From the NCBI GenBank assembly GCA_018334735.1, contig JAGXLK010000080.1:1-8278 (forward strand): a DNA stretch of 8,278 nucleotides. Direction: 5' to 3'. Numbering within the stretch: position 1 is the first letter of the stretch; each line of letters begins with the position of its first letter. Below are positions 1-6,486 of the stretch, one piece after another. Source of the stretch: Planctomycetota bacterium. GTDB lineage: Bacteria > Planctomycetota > Brocadiia > SM23-32. The notes below the pieces were generated by a model that did not search any database, was not told the origin of the DNA, and saw only the letters and a list, made by a program, of their open reading frames with translations. Position numbers and translations under genes: made by a program.

Positions 1-1101
1 GGGAACAATATCAGCGTCTTTGCCTTCCATAATGCTTCCTTTTTGATCGGCAATATTGAGAATCTGCGCGGGATAAATGGTCGCCATGCGAACCAGTTCA
101 GCAAACGGAATCTGCGTTTGTTCTCTGAGACGCTGGATCATCTGTAATTGAGTAAGTGCCGTTCCCACGAGTGTCCCGTCTTTGGCCCTCGCAACGCCAT
201 CTTCTACCACAAATGATATAACTCCATGCTCGTAATCTCCCGGCGCGAGACCTGTAGCCCTAATTCCGTCTGTGATCAAAGCATACATCCCCGGGGCTTT
301 TGAGCGAACGAGAAACTCGAATATTTTCGGATGGATATGCACGCAGTCGCCAATAATTTGCACCGATAGACGTTCGTCCATGATGGCCGCTCCCAGAGCT
401 CCCGGTTCGCGATGATGAAGGCCACGCATGGCGTTGGCAACGTGCGTAACGTGCGTTATCCCATTCTCGACCCCAGTCCGAACCTCGGCATACGTGGCGT
501 CCGTATGCCCCAGTGCCGCTATGACGCCGTGGGATGCAAGGTCTCGCAACAAGGGAATGACACCATCGAGTTCGGGAGCAATCGTCATCATCTTGAGCTT
601 GCCCTGACAAAGCTTGAGAATGGATCCCAGAGCAGCCGGTGACGGCTCGCGAATGGAGATTGGCTGAATCATACCCCGTTTATCAGGATTGACGAACGGT
701 CCTTCGATGTGAATGCCAAGAACCCGCGCCCCCTTTTCGGGTTTCGTGGGTGATTCCACGATATGACGGATATGGGGTTGGCCTTTGTCTTCATGCATTA
801 TCAGAGTTGTGGCCAGAAAAGCCGTCGTCCCGAAACGAGCAAGATGGCGCGCGACATCGGGGAGAGCATCAGAACGGTCCTCCAGCAAATCGCTTCCTCC
901 CGCTCCATGAACGTGGAGATCGACAAGCCCCGGGAGCACAAACTTCCCGGAGGCGTCAATAACGTCGAAATCTTTTTTCGGTGCAGTCCCCGGCGCAAAA
1001 AGCCGTACGATCTTGCCATTTTCAATAATTACATTTTGAGAGACAAAATGGCCGTCAATAAAAACGTCACCGTCTTTAATCAGGCAAGATTTGTCGTCCA
1101 T
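1..1101 (-). CDS. nagA: N-acetylglucosamine-6-phosphate deacetylase (3' end cut off by window edge)
   Basis: This cytoplasmic metal-dependent amidohydrolase removes the acetyl group from GlcNAc-6-phosphate to give glucosamine-6-phosphate and acetate, the step that commits amino sugars to glycolysis or wall recycling. I translated 367 codons without a stop from ATG at 1101 to the window edge. The usual length is about 380-400 residues, so only a short C-terminus is missing. Visible motifs: LPGLVDLHVHG (H63, H65), HIEGPF (metal ligand E133), GHTDATY (H199), THVANAM (H220), GDCVHIHP (H255), LITDGIRATG (catalytic Asp D278) and GTLVGTALT (309-317). These match the NagA pattern. No strong Shine-Dalgarno precedes this start. 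An in-frame ATG at 1146 would add 15 residues, but the start at 1101 fits the family N-terminus better and leaves a normal leader behind the candidate promoter. The gene follows the giant secreted protein on the same strand, 161 bp away, suggesting a shared amino-sugar role. It is intact as far as seen. Confidence 0.94.
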   Translation of the reverse strand, partial: MDDKSCLIKDGDVFIDGHFVSQNVIIENGKIVRLFAPGTAPKKDFDVIDASGKFVLPGLVDLHVHGAGGSDLLEDRSDALPDVARHLARFGTTAFLATTLIMHEDKGQPHIRHIVESPTKPEKGARVLGIHIEGPFVNPDKRGMIQPISIREPSPAALGSILKLCQGKLKMMTIAPELDGVIPLLRDLASHGVIAALGHTDATYAEVRTGVENGITHVTHVANAMRGLHHREPGALGAAIMDERLSVQIIGDCVHIHPKIFEFLVRSKAPGMYALITDGIRATGLAPGDYEHGVISFVVEDGVARAKDGTLVGTALTQLQMIQRLREQTQIPFAELVRMATIYPAQILNIADQKGSIMEGKDADIVP

Positions 1102-1154
1102 CAGAAAGCCCGGGGAAAAATAAAGTAGCAGGCGACCGAAGGTCATCGAGGGCC

Positions 1155-1183
1155 AGTATACACGTTACAGTGTAAAATGCACA
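1155..1183 (-). promoter_or_regulatory. Candidate sigma70-type promoter of nagA
   Basis: Reading the minus strand, TATACT (plus-strand 1155-1160) is a near-consensus -10 hexamer. A hexamer 17 bp upstream (1178-1183, TGTGCA) is a poor -35, so activity might need an activator or be low. Transcription would begin near 1148 and give a leader of roughly 45 nt before the ATG at 1101, which argues against the alternative start at 1146. The -35 position lies inside the palindrome at 1173-1188. This assignment is by inspection only. Confidence 0.45.
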
Positions 1184-1188
1184 TTTTA
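1173..1188. promoter_or_regulatory. Perfect palindrome, possible operator upstream of nagA
   Basis: TAAAATG-CA-CATTTTA is an inverted repeat with perfect 7-bp arms around a 2-bp centre. It overlaps the -35 position of the candidate nagA promoter. A dimeric repressor bound here would block RNA polymerase, as amino-sugar regulators of the GntR, LacI or ROK families do elsewhere. The sequence does not obviously match the NagC or NagR/YvoA consensus as I know them, and no regulator gene is in the window, so the cognate protein is unknown. Confidence 0.45.
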
Positions 1189-1262
1189 GAACGCCAACGC
1201 AACCAGATTCTAAGCCTTGTGAAAAACCTGTCCCCGCTCAAAAACTCGTTTATGCGCGGTTA

Positions 1263-4200
1263 TCATTTGTTGGGCAAGCTCACGCCGAATTTTAGGCCTT
1301 CCTCGATGGGCAGACCGTAAACGTCGCCGATGCGGAAATAAAACTCCCATCCACCCCAGGTCTGGCAGATTTTTACCAGCACACGATTGGTGCCTTCTTG
1401 CAGGTGGATGGACGTTTGGTCCTGATCGAGCGCCGCGCCGCGATACACCTCTCGACTCAGCACCTGGTCTCCGTTTATCCATACGATGATGGTATCGTCG
1501 CTGCCCACGTACAGGGTTGCGTCACGAGCATGGTCGGATTCGATTTCCGTAAAGGCGTAAGCGCAGACGTTTTGAGCGGGGTCGAAGAGTTTTTTCAGGT
1601 TGATCGGGCCTCTGCCGAGCGGTGGTTTATCCGCAGGTTGGGTTCGTTTCCAGGCAACGGTCTTTCCCCCGACGCCCTGATAGGTTGCTGCGAGGTCGAC
1701 TTTCTTCTCGGGGGGGTAGGCTTTGGAAAATCCCTTCTTATTTTTGTTGGAAAACGGGCCGATTACCCACCAATCCTGGACGACTGTATCGGCTATATCA
1801 GGTTTTTCGCCTCGTGCGATCATATCGAGTATCTCGGTCACGTGCTGGTAGCGTTCAGCCACTCCTCCCAGATCCTGGCGCGTTACTTCCTCACGAAGGG
1901 GGATCACCCAGGCGTGTTTCTCACCAATTTTCTTCTTCAGCACTTGAGGTGGTCTGGCAGCAGGTGTCGGGGAAATCCGGCGTCCATTGCGAAAAACGGT
2001 CGGCTGCCCCTCCATGCCAAATACCATCAGGGCCTTCGCGAGATCTCCACGATTGCTCTGCCCCGATTTCAGAGCATGATCCAATTCAATCCGGCGGTTT
2101 TTTGGCTGCACAATCACCCGCGTCAGTCCGGTGCGTCCGTCGGTTTCAAGACGTATTCCTTCGGGTGTGACCAGTCGGTACATTGTCATATCGGGAAGCG
2201 GATTCCAGCCGCAATACGTGCCGCTTACGGGCTCTGCCTGCAAATAAGCCATTCTCTCGGGGTCAGTGACCAATACGGCTCCCTGTTTTTCCAGCCGCGC
2301 ACACCGTCCCTGTTGAGTTAGTGTCGTATCGCGATCCATATCCTCGGCCAGGTACGGCCATTTTTCGTTCACCCGGCGGTATGCCCAGCATTTCGGCGAA
2401 GCGCCGCCTTTTTTGTAGTCGGTTTTGACGCCCGCCTCCATCCTCGTGGCACCGCTTTTCCAGCTGACATGGACGGTCTTTGTTTCTTTTTGCCACCGGG
2501 TTTTCAACTCGCTTTCGGCGAAGTGTCGTTGGAAATCTTCGAAAGAGTCATATTCCGTTTCGTCGCCCATCTCCACCACGAACCCGCTGTAAGAATGATC
2601 CAGCGCATTCATATTGGGACCATTGTCGTTCTCTGTTTTGACGTCTTCGTTGATCAGGGCGTCCAGCTTCTCCGCGTTGGATTTTTTTGCATCGGCCGAT
2701 ACAAAATAGCTGTACGAGTCAATGACGAGGGTGGGGGTGATTCTGATTTTCTTGGGATATCCGGTCTGTTCATTGCCGGGTTTGATAACAACTTTGTTCG
2801 TGCTGGCCGGAGGTCCGCCCGGCAACGGGATCAAACCGATATAACTGGCGCCATCCCGGATGGTTATCCGCTGCCCGTGTTCAGCCGTGAATGGCAGCTC
2901 CGAAACTGGCTCACCATTCACGTAAATTTGCCACGTCCGGGGTTTCTGATAATTGAAAAACCCGACCGTTGTTTGGAGACTCTTAAGGGCTGGCCCAGCA
3001 CTTTTTGTTGCTGGCTCGCCAGGACGGATCTCCTGCTTCGGTCTTTCCGTTTTTGTGTTGATATAGGCCCCCATTTTGTCCGGGTCCATCCTGTAGGGGC
3101 TTCCGACCGCGATCATTTTGTTCTTCTCCTGAAACACCGCGAGATTCCCTTCCGAGGGCATCCAACCCGAATGGCTGTTGACCAGCCGGGTTTCGTTGAC
3201 GCCGCAGCGGATCGTGAAAATCCCGATCTCCTGCAGTTTCGTTACGGGTTTTGCCGGCTCGCGCCGCCACTGACCGAGTACCTGCACGACTCCCCAGTGG
3301 AGGTCCGTGCTGCCGAGCCCATAATTTTCGCCCAGGTAGGTCCGGCGCCACAGCGGGTTGCGTGCGTGATGGCCCCATTCTTTATACGCACACGTCATTG
3401 AGAAGGGGATTGGTTTCTGGTCGACCATATTACTTACCCATGCGGGCGCCCAGGCGCCTGTGGCGGTCTGCTGGGCCACGCGACCGGGGGGCACATCACG
3501 GCCGATAGTGCGAAGAGTATCGGGCAGATTGTCGTTGTTCACATCGTGCAGAGATCCTTTTCTTGATAGGGTATGGACAATGTGTTGCAGACCATCCTGG
3601 GTGAGAAGGACATATTGCATGTTCGTGCGTCCGCTGGATGCAATAAAGTGTCGCAGGGCGGGGTGATATGCCGATGTGATCTCCCCGACGGATTTTGCCA
3701 GGATGCTTTTTCCCATCAGCCGGTCGAGATGGGTCGGACCAAAATCGGCGAACATTTTCTGTCCGCTCAGGGTGATTGCAAAATAATAGTGGTCGATGGA
3801 TTCCTGGGTGGATCCGTCGTACCAGCACCAGGTGCGCAGGGGCCATTGTTCAAGACCATGACGACCGTCGCGCACGGCGCGCTGGCAATCTGTAAAACCG
3901 CCTCCCAGGAGGGCGCCCATAGCTGAGGTGTGATTGAAATTCATGGTGCCCATGTTGTAGCAATAACCATCACGGTAAAAACTGGCGTTCCCGCGCCAAT
4001 CGCCGGTTCGGTTGTAATATTTGTTCTTCCCATCGTGGCGCAGTTCGACGGCCTGGGGGTGTTCAAGTTTGTCGGTGGGCATCCAGCACATCAGCCAGGC
4101 TTTCCAGTAGTCGTGGAAATAGTGTTCGCGAACGGGGCGGGGAAGGGCGTCTCTGTAGAGGAAATAGGTCAAAAGCCGATCATGAACATCCCATCCGTTC

Positions 4201-5441
4201 CAGTAGCGCGGCGGATCATTGAGCATCCCGTCGATCCACTGGAGATATTTTTTGCGGGAAGACGGCATTCGGTAGCCGCCGCCGAGGTCGTCTAATTCCT
4301 GAACGCGCTTCCACTGCCACTCTGGCATCCAGTCGGCCCGCTGGATTTGATGCGCGGCGATCAGGTTGTCAAGCTTACCATCACCCGGGATAGAAGCAGT
4401 TGGCTGCCCGCCGCGGTTTTCTTTTTTCAGAGTTTTCGCCAGAGAGGGGATATCCACCGGGGGAGGGACATCGATGTTGACGGGGTTTTCGTTTTGAGTG
4501 AAAGTGACTTCCAGGGACGGTTTTTGAATGTGAAGAGCTCCGCCGCCCACCGCAACCTGCCATTCGTAGGCTCCCTGACCGGCCACACGATAGCGCCAGT
4601 CGTAGGTTTCCCACTTCTGGAGGAGAAATCCGCAATCGCTCAGGCGTCGCAGACGCTTCGCCAGCGATTTTCCGAACGCTGGATTGGTTAGAGATGCTGT
4701 GACGTCCATACGCGCCGGATCGATGGTTTTTTCGTCGAGCTCGACCTCAGGATCGTTTGCTTCCGAATCCGGTTCAAAGGGTTGTTCGGGTGTAACGCCT
4801 GATTTTTCTATATTGTCGGCAGACCGCTTGAGAGGCGATGTCTCTGCCAGTTCGCTATTATCCAGCACCGGGTCCGGTTTGTGCCAGGCCTGGAAATAGG
4901 ACACTTCGACGGGGCCGAACTGCCTGTCGACGCGGTCGTCTTTGGCACTTCGGGCTCCAAATTTCTTCCAGTACCCGGCGCCTTTGATGTAGGCGTTGAA
5001 CGTCGGGCCCAGTTCAGCATCGGCTGCCCATGGTTTCTTGATAGCCCATCCCACCGCGTGCCAGCGCGGTTTGCGCTGTTTGTATAATTTTGCTCCTCCA
5101 AAACTGGTGCGGAGCTCGTACAGACCTTTACCGAAGTCGGTGCCATCAAACGGTAGCAGGAGTTCGGCTTTTTTGATCCGGTAGCCCTGCTTAAGTTTGC
5201 CGGCAATTTTTTCTGCGGCTTTCGGAAAACGGACAAGCAGGTTCCGATGCACACCGTCGAACAGCAATTCTCCAGGTCGAGGCTCATTCCACTCTTTGCG
5301 AAAACCGCTGATGAGGGCGGTGTCGGCGTCCTTCAGAAGCAAACGGTCCTGATCTCCAGTCGTTTCACCGGCATCAGCGGCAGTCACGGCAATTGCAAGA
5401 CAGATGATCACAAAAAAACAGCGGTTTTTTCGGGTATGCAT
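1263..5441 (-). CDS. Giant secreted multi-domain protein, probable polysaccharide-binding or -degrading
   Basis: This 1392-residue protein has no name I recognise. A signal peptide is clear: MHTRKNR, then a hydrophobic stretch (residues 8-20) and a likely cut after AADA near residue 24. Residues 36-100 (DADTALISG ... LLVRF ... KKAELLLPF) and 245-315 (MDVTASL ... CGFLLQKW ... SLEVTF) resemble the two halves of a DNRLRE-type beta-sandwich, interrupted by an acidic linker (about 195-240). Residues 355-620 are rich in Trp, Tyr and His and probably helical. NFNHTSAMG (501-509) and WYDGSTQESIDHYY (540-553) recall, without proving, the (alpha/alpha) toroid of heparinase/alginate-lyase-like enzymes. 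Beta-rich segments follow (730-1160). The end (1220-1375: WWVIGPF, YVGSDDTIIVWINGD, EGTNRVLVK, YFRIGD) looks like a jelly-roll, carbohydrate-binding-like module. The start is fixed by a good ribosome-binding site. It is paralogous to the gene at 6473-8278 and lies just upstream of nagA. CDS certain; function inferred. Confidence 0.9.
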   Translation of the reverse strand: MHTRKNRCFFVIICLAIAVTAADAGETTGDQDRLLLKDADTALISGFRKEWNEPRPGELLFDGVHRNLLVRFPKAAEKIAGKLKQGYRIKKAELLLPFDGTDFGKGLYELRTSFGGAKLYKQRKPRWHAVGWAIKKPWAADAELGPTFNAYIKGAGYWKKFGARSAKDDRVDRQFGPVEVSYFQAWHKPDPVLDNSELAETSPLKRSADNIEKSGVTPEQPFEPDSEANDPEVELDEKTIDPARMDVTASLTNPAFGKSLAKRLRRLSDCGFLLQKWETYDWRYRVAGQGAYEWQVAVGGGALHIQKPSLEVTFTQNENPVNIDVPPPVDIPSLAKTLKKENRGGQPTASIPGDGKLDNLIAAHQIQRADWMPEWQWKRVQELDDLGGGYRMPSSRKKYLQWIDGMLNDPPRYWNGWDVHDRLLTYFLYRDALPRPVREHYFHDYWKAWLMCWMPTDKLEHPQAVELRHDGKNKYYNRTGDWRGNASFYRDGYCYNMGTMNFNHTSAMGALLGGGFTDCQRAVRDGRHGLEQWPLRTWCWYDGSTQESIDHYYFAITLSGQKMFADFGPTHLDRLMGKSILAKSVGEITSAYHPALRHFIASSGRTNMQYVLLTQDGLQHIVHTLSRKGSLHDVNNDNLPDTLRTIGRDVPPGRVAQQTATGAWAPAWVSNMVDQKPIPFSMTCAYKEWGHHARNPLWRRTYLGENYGLGSTDLHWGVVQVLGQWRREPAKPVTKLQEIGIFTIRCGVNETRLVNSHSGWMPSEGNLAVFQEKNKMIAVGSPYRMDPDKMGAYINTKTERPKQEIRPGEPATKSAGPALKSLQTTVGFFNYQKPRTWQIYVNGEPVSELPFTAEHGQRITIRDGASYIGLIPLPGGPPASTNKVVIKPGNEQTGYPKKIRITPTLVIDSYSYFVSADAKKSNAEKLDALINEDVKTENDNGPNMNALDHSYSGFVVEMGDETEYDSFEDFQRHFAESELKTRWQKETKTVHVSWKSGATRMEAGVKTDYKKGGASPKCWAYRRVNEKWPYLAEDMDRDTTLTQQGRCARLEKQGAVLVTDPERMAYLQAEPVSGTYCGWNPLPDMTMYRLVTPEGIRLETDGRTGLTRVIVQPKNRRIELDHALKSGQSNRGDLAKALMVFGMEGQPTVFRNGRRISPTPAARPPQVLKKKIGEKHAWVIPLREEVTRQDLGGVAERYQHVTEILDMIARGEKPDIADTVVQDWWVIGPFSNKNKKGFSKAYPPEKKVDLAATYQGVGGKTVAWKRTQPADKPPLGRGPINLKKLFDPAQNVCAYAFTEIESDHARDATLYVGSDDTIIVWINGDQVLSREVYRGAALDQDQTSIHLQEGTNRVLVKICQTWGGWEFYFRIGDVYGLPIEEGLKFGVSLPNK

Positions 5442-5448
5442 TCTTTTT

Positions 5449-5452
5449 CTCC
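5449..5452 (-). promoter_or_regulatory. Ribosome-binding site of the giant secreted protein
   Basis: The minus strand reads GGAG, then seven bases (AAAAAGA), then the ATG at 5441. This Shine-Dalgarno core at good spacing sits directly before the codons of a classical signal peptide, which fixes the start. Confidence 0.8.
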
Positions 5453-5493
5453 GGGTTGTGTGCGAGAGAAAACGTTGCGAAAAAGCGCCAACG

Positions 5494-5499
5494 ATTGTA
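5494..5499 (-). promoter_or_regulatory. Weak candidate -10 box for the giant secreted protein
   Basis: TACAAT on the minus strand would start transcription near 5487 and give a leader of about 46 nt. No recognisable -35 lies at normal spacing (AAATTT at 17 bp; TTGGAA only at 21 bp), so this is tentative. Apart from the two ribosome-binding sites and the hairpin at 5549-5573, I see nothing else in 5442-5604. Confidence 0.25.
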
Positions 5500-5548
5500 A
5501 CCTATCAAACAGGGGAAAATTTCCAAAAGCGGACCACAAACATGGCCC

Positions 5549-5573
5549 GGTGTCTCGCAGGGGAGCGAGCACC
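5549..5573. other. Small hairpin in the divergent intergenic region
   Basis: GGTG-T-CTCGC pairs with GCGAG-CACC around the loop AGGGGA, giving nine G/C-rich base pairs with one bulged T. It lies 21 bp upstream of the four-helix-bundle gene's ribosome-binding site. No T tract follows on either strand, so it is not a standard intrinsic terminator. It could be a leader structure of the plus-strand gene, a protein-binding site or the left margin of an inserted segment. Confidence 0.4.
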
Positions 5574-5593
5574 TTCAGTAATTCAATAGTGAC

Positions 5594-5598
5594 AGGAG
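5594..5598 (+). promoter_or_regulatory. Ribosome-binding site of the four-helix-bundle gene
   Basis: AGGAG lies six bases before the ATG at 5605. It is a strong Shine-Dalgarno sequence and supports this start over internal ones. No convincing -10/-35 pair for this gene was seen upstream. Confidence 0.8.
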
Positions 5599-5604
5599 TT
5601 TTTC

Positions 5605-6291
5605 ATGAGCGGACAGGGAGAATCTCTGATCCCCGAACATGGCGGTTTTAGAAATCTGAAAAGTTTTCGGATCGCACGGTTGATTTACGATACCACCGTT
5701 CGGTTCTGCAATCTTTACATTGACGAACGGAGTCGTACCCATGATCAAATGGTCCAGGCTGCACGATCCGGCGTTCAGAACATCGCCGAAGGTAGCAAAG
5801 CGTCGGGCACGTCGGCCAAAATTGAGTTGAAACTGACCAATATCGCCCGGGCAAGTCTGGAGGAACTGCGTTGCGATTATGAGGATTATCTCCGGCAGAG
5901 AAATTTGCCCTGCTGGGAGCCGGGCCATCCGGCACTTCAGCGTTTCAAGAAACGCCGGATTTCGAGTCTTGAAGAGATGCAGGATTGGGTGCGGGATGAA
6001 TATGATAAGATGCACGGAAAGGCACACGGATCGGCACGGACGGACACGGACGACGGCGGGGGCACGGCATGCCAGGGTGCCGCATCTTCCACAGGCCGTC
6101 CCGTCCGTGAATGTCCGTGTGCGTCCGTGCCATACTCAGCCATAGCCGCTAACGGTGCGCTTTCTCTCCTGAATCTGTGCTGCTACTTCTTGCAGCGTCA
6201 ATTGGCGGCTCAGGCTCGGGCTTTCAAAGAAGAAGGCGGATTCACAGAACGAATGTATCGGATTCGAAAGAAGGAGCGTGATGAAGAGTGA
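5605..6291 (+). CDS. Four-helix-bundle protein (S23/IVS/Avd-like fold) with C-terminal suffix domain
   Basis: This 228-residue protein belongs to the family often annotated 'four helix bundle protein', related to proteins encoded by 23S rRNA intervening sequences and to Avd of diversity-generating retroelements. Residues 14-130 form the bundle: GGFRNLKSFRIARLIYD, then THDQMVQAARSGVQNIAEGS (45-64) and KIELKLTNIARASLEELRCD (72-91), the family hallmark. Residues 180-228 (LLNLCCYFLQRQLAAQ ... EEGGFTERMYRIRKKERDEE) match the short 'suffix' domain seen after some of these bundles. Between them, residues about 139-176 are low-complexity (TDTDDGGG ... GRPVRECPCASVP) and are encoded by the inverted repeat at 6021-6131, which keeps the frame. 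The protein is probably cytoplasmic and basic at its C-terminus, so nucleic-acid binding is plausible. It stands on the opposite strand between two paralogous genes and converges with the one at 6473. Its biochemical role is unknown to me. Confidence 0.92.
   Translation: MSGQGESLIPEHGGFRNLKSFRIARLIYDTTVRFCNLYIDERSRTHDQMVQAARSGVQNIAEGSKASGTSAKIELKLTNIARASLEELRCDYEDYLRQRNLPCWEPGHPALQRFKKRRISSLEEMQDWVRDEYDKMHGKAHGSARTDTDDGGGTACQGAASSTGRPVRECPCASVPYSAIAANGALSLLNLCCYFLQRQLAAQARAFKEEGGFTERMYRIRKKERDEE
6021..6131. repeat. Inverted repeat of CACGGACGGA-type units inside the four-helix-bundle gene (copy A)
   Basis: The left arm (about 6021-6057) carries CACGGACGGA units. The right arm (about 6094-6131) carries the complementary TCCGTG units, so the two can fold into a long imperfect hairpin. 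The loop holds a second small dyad (GGCAC at 6061-6065 with GTGCC at 6077-6081) and the palindrome GGCATGCC at 6066-6073. The tract is 111 nt, a multiple of three, and has no stop in the gene's frame. The left arm matches the left arm of copy B (6321-6356) at 29 of 36 positions by my count, so both are copies of one element. Confidence 0.85.
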
Positions 6292-6322
6292 TTGGGTTGT
6301 GTTGTGTTAAGGGCGTTGGTTT

Positions 6323-6417
6323 CACACGGACAGACACGGACGGACACGGACGGAGGAAACGGCCTGGCTTCTGGACACGGGGCCGTTTGTCCGTGCTGGT
6401 CCGTGTCTGTCCGTGTG
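6323..6417. repeat. 95-nt near-perfect inverted repeat between convergent genes (copy B)
   Basis: The 29-nt arms at 6323-6351 and 6389-6417 are complementary at 26 of 29 positions, with 19 consecutive pairs at the outer end. Inside, AAACGGCC (6357-6364) pairs perfectly with GGCCGTTT (6381-6388), leaving a 16-nt loop. The left arm contains three tandem 10-bp units (6325-6354). In the right arm TCCGTG recurs every 10 bp (6390, 6400, 6410). It begins 31 nt after the stop of the four-helix-bundle gene and ends 55 nt before the stop of the converging giant gene. It could therefore stall transcripts from both sides, although no T tract is present. Confidence 0.88.
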
Positions 6418-6486
6418 CTCTGTCCACGTCCATGCACTCCGTGCTCGTCCGTGTCAGTCCGTGTTCTTTGTCTCAGTCCGTGTGTT
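6418..6486. repeat. Degenerate tail of 10-bp GTCCGTG repeats
   Basis: TCCGTG recurs at 6438, 6448, 6458 and 6477, in the same orientation and almost the same 10-bp period as the right arm of copy B, with decayed units (TCCACG, TCCATG) at 6422-6434. The tract covers the final codons and the stop of the giant gene that ends at 6473. The unit spacing is far too short for a CRISPR array. Confidence 0.8.

Noticed and set aside
1..1101. Frameshifted or broken nagA
   Set aside because: Only short open frames stand out on the minus strand in this stretch, but direct translation from 1101 runs without a stop to the window edge with all family motifs in one frame. The gene is simply cut by the edge.
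1177..1320. Plus-strand mini-ORF starting MHILERQRNQILSLV, faintly like the N-terminus of a DeoR-type regulator
   Set aside because: It has no ribosome-binding site, its ATG lies inside the palindrome, and after about 25 codons it is merely antisense to the 3' end of the giant gene. The resemblance is too short to support a regulator remnant.
1398..2321. 307-codon open frame on the plus strand
   Set aside because: It lies fully antisense to the giant secreted protein, has no recognisable motif or ribosome-binding site, and its composition is that of a shadow frame.
2469..3401. 310-codon open frame on the plus strand
   Set aside because: It is antisense to the same clearly real gene, whose domain pattern is shared with the paralogue at 6473-8278. 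No independent support was seen.
5605..6291. 23S rRNA intervening-sequence protein inside an rRNA gene
   Set aside because: The flanks are protein-coding genes and no rRNA sequence is visible on either side.
6292..6472. Classical intrinsic terminator
   Set aside because: The hairpin is strong, but no run of T follows it on either strand, so it is recorded as an inverted repeat only.
6021..6486. CRISPR array
   Set aside because: Repeat units are about 10 bp, tandem or in inverted arms, with no unique 30-bp spacers between longer direct repeats, and no cas gene is present.
5605..6486. Diversity-generating retroelement with the bundle protein as Avd
   Set aside because: No reverse transcriptase, no template/variable repeat pair with adenine-specific differences and no C-type-lectin target are in the window. 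Only the fold is shared.
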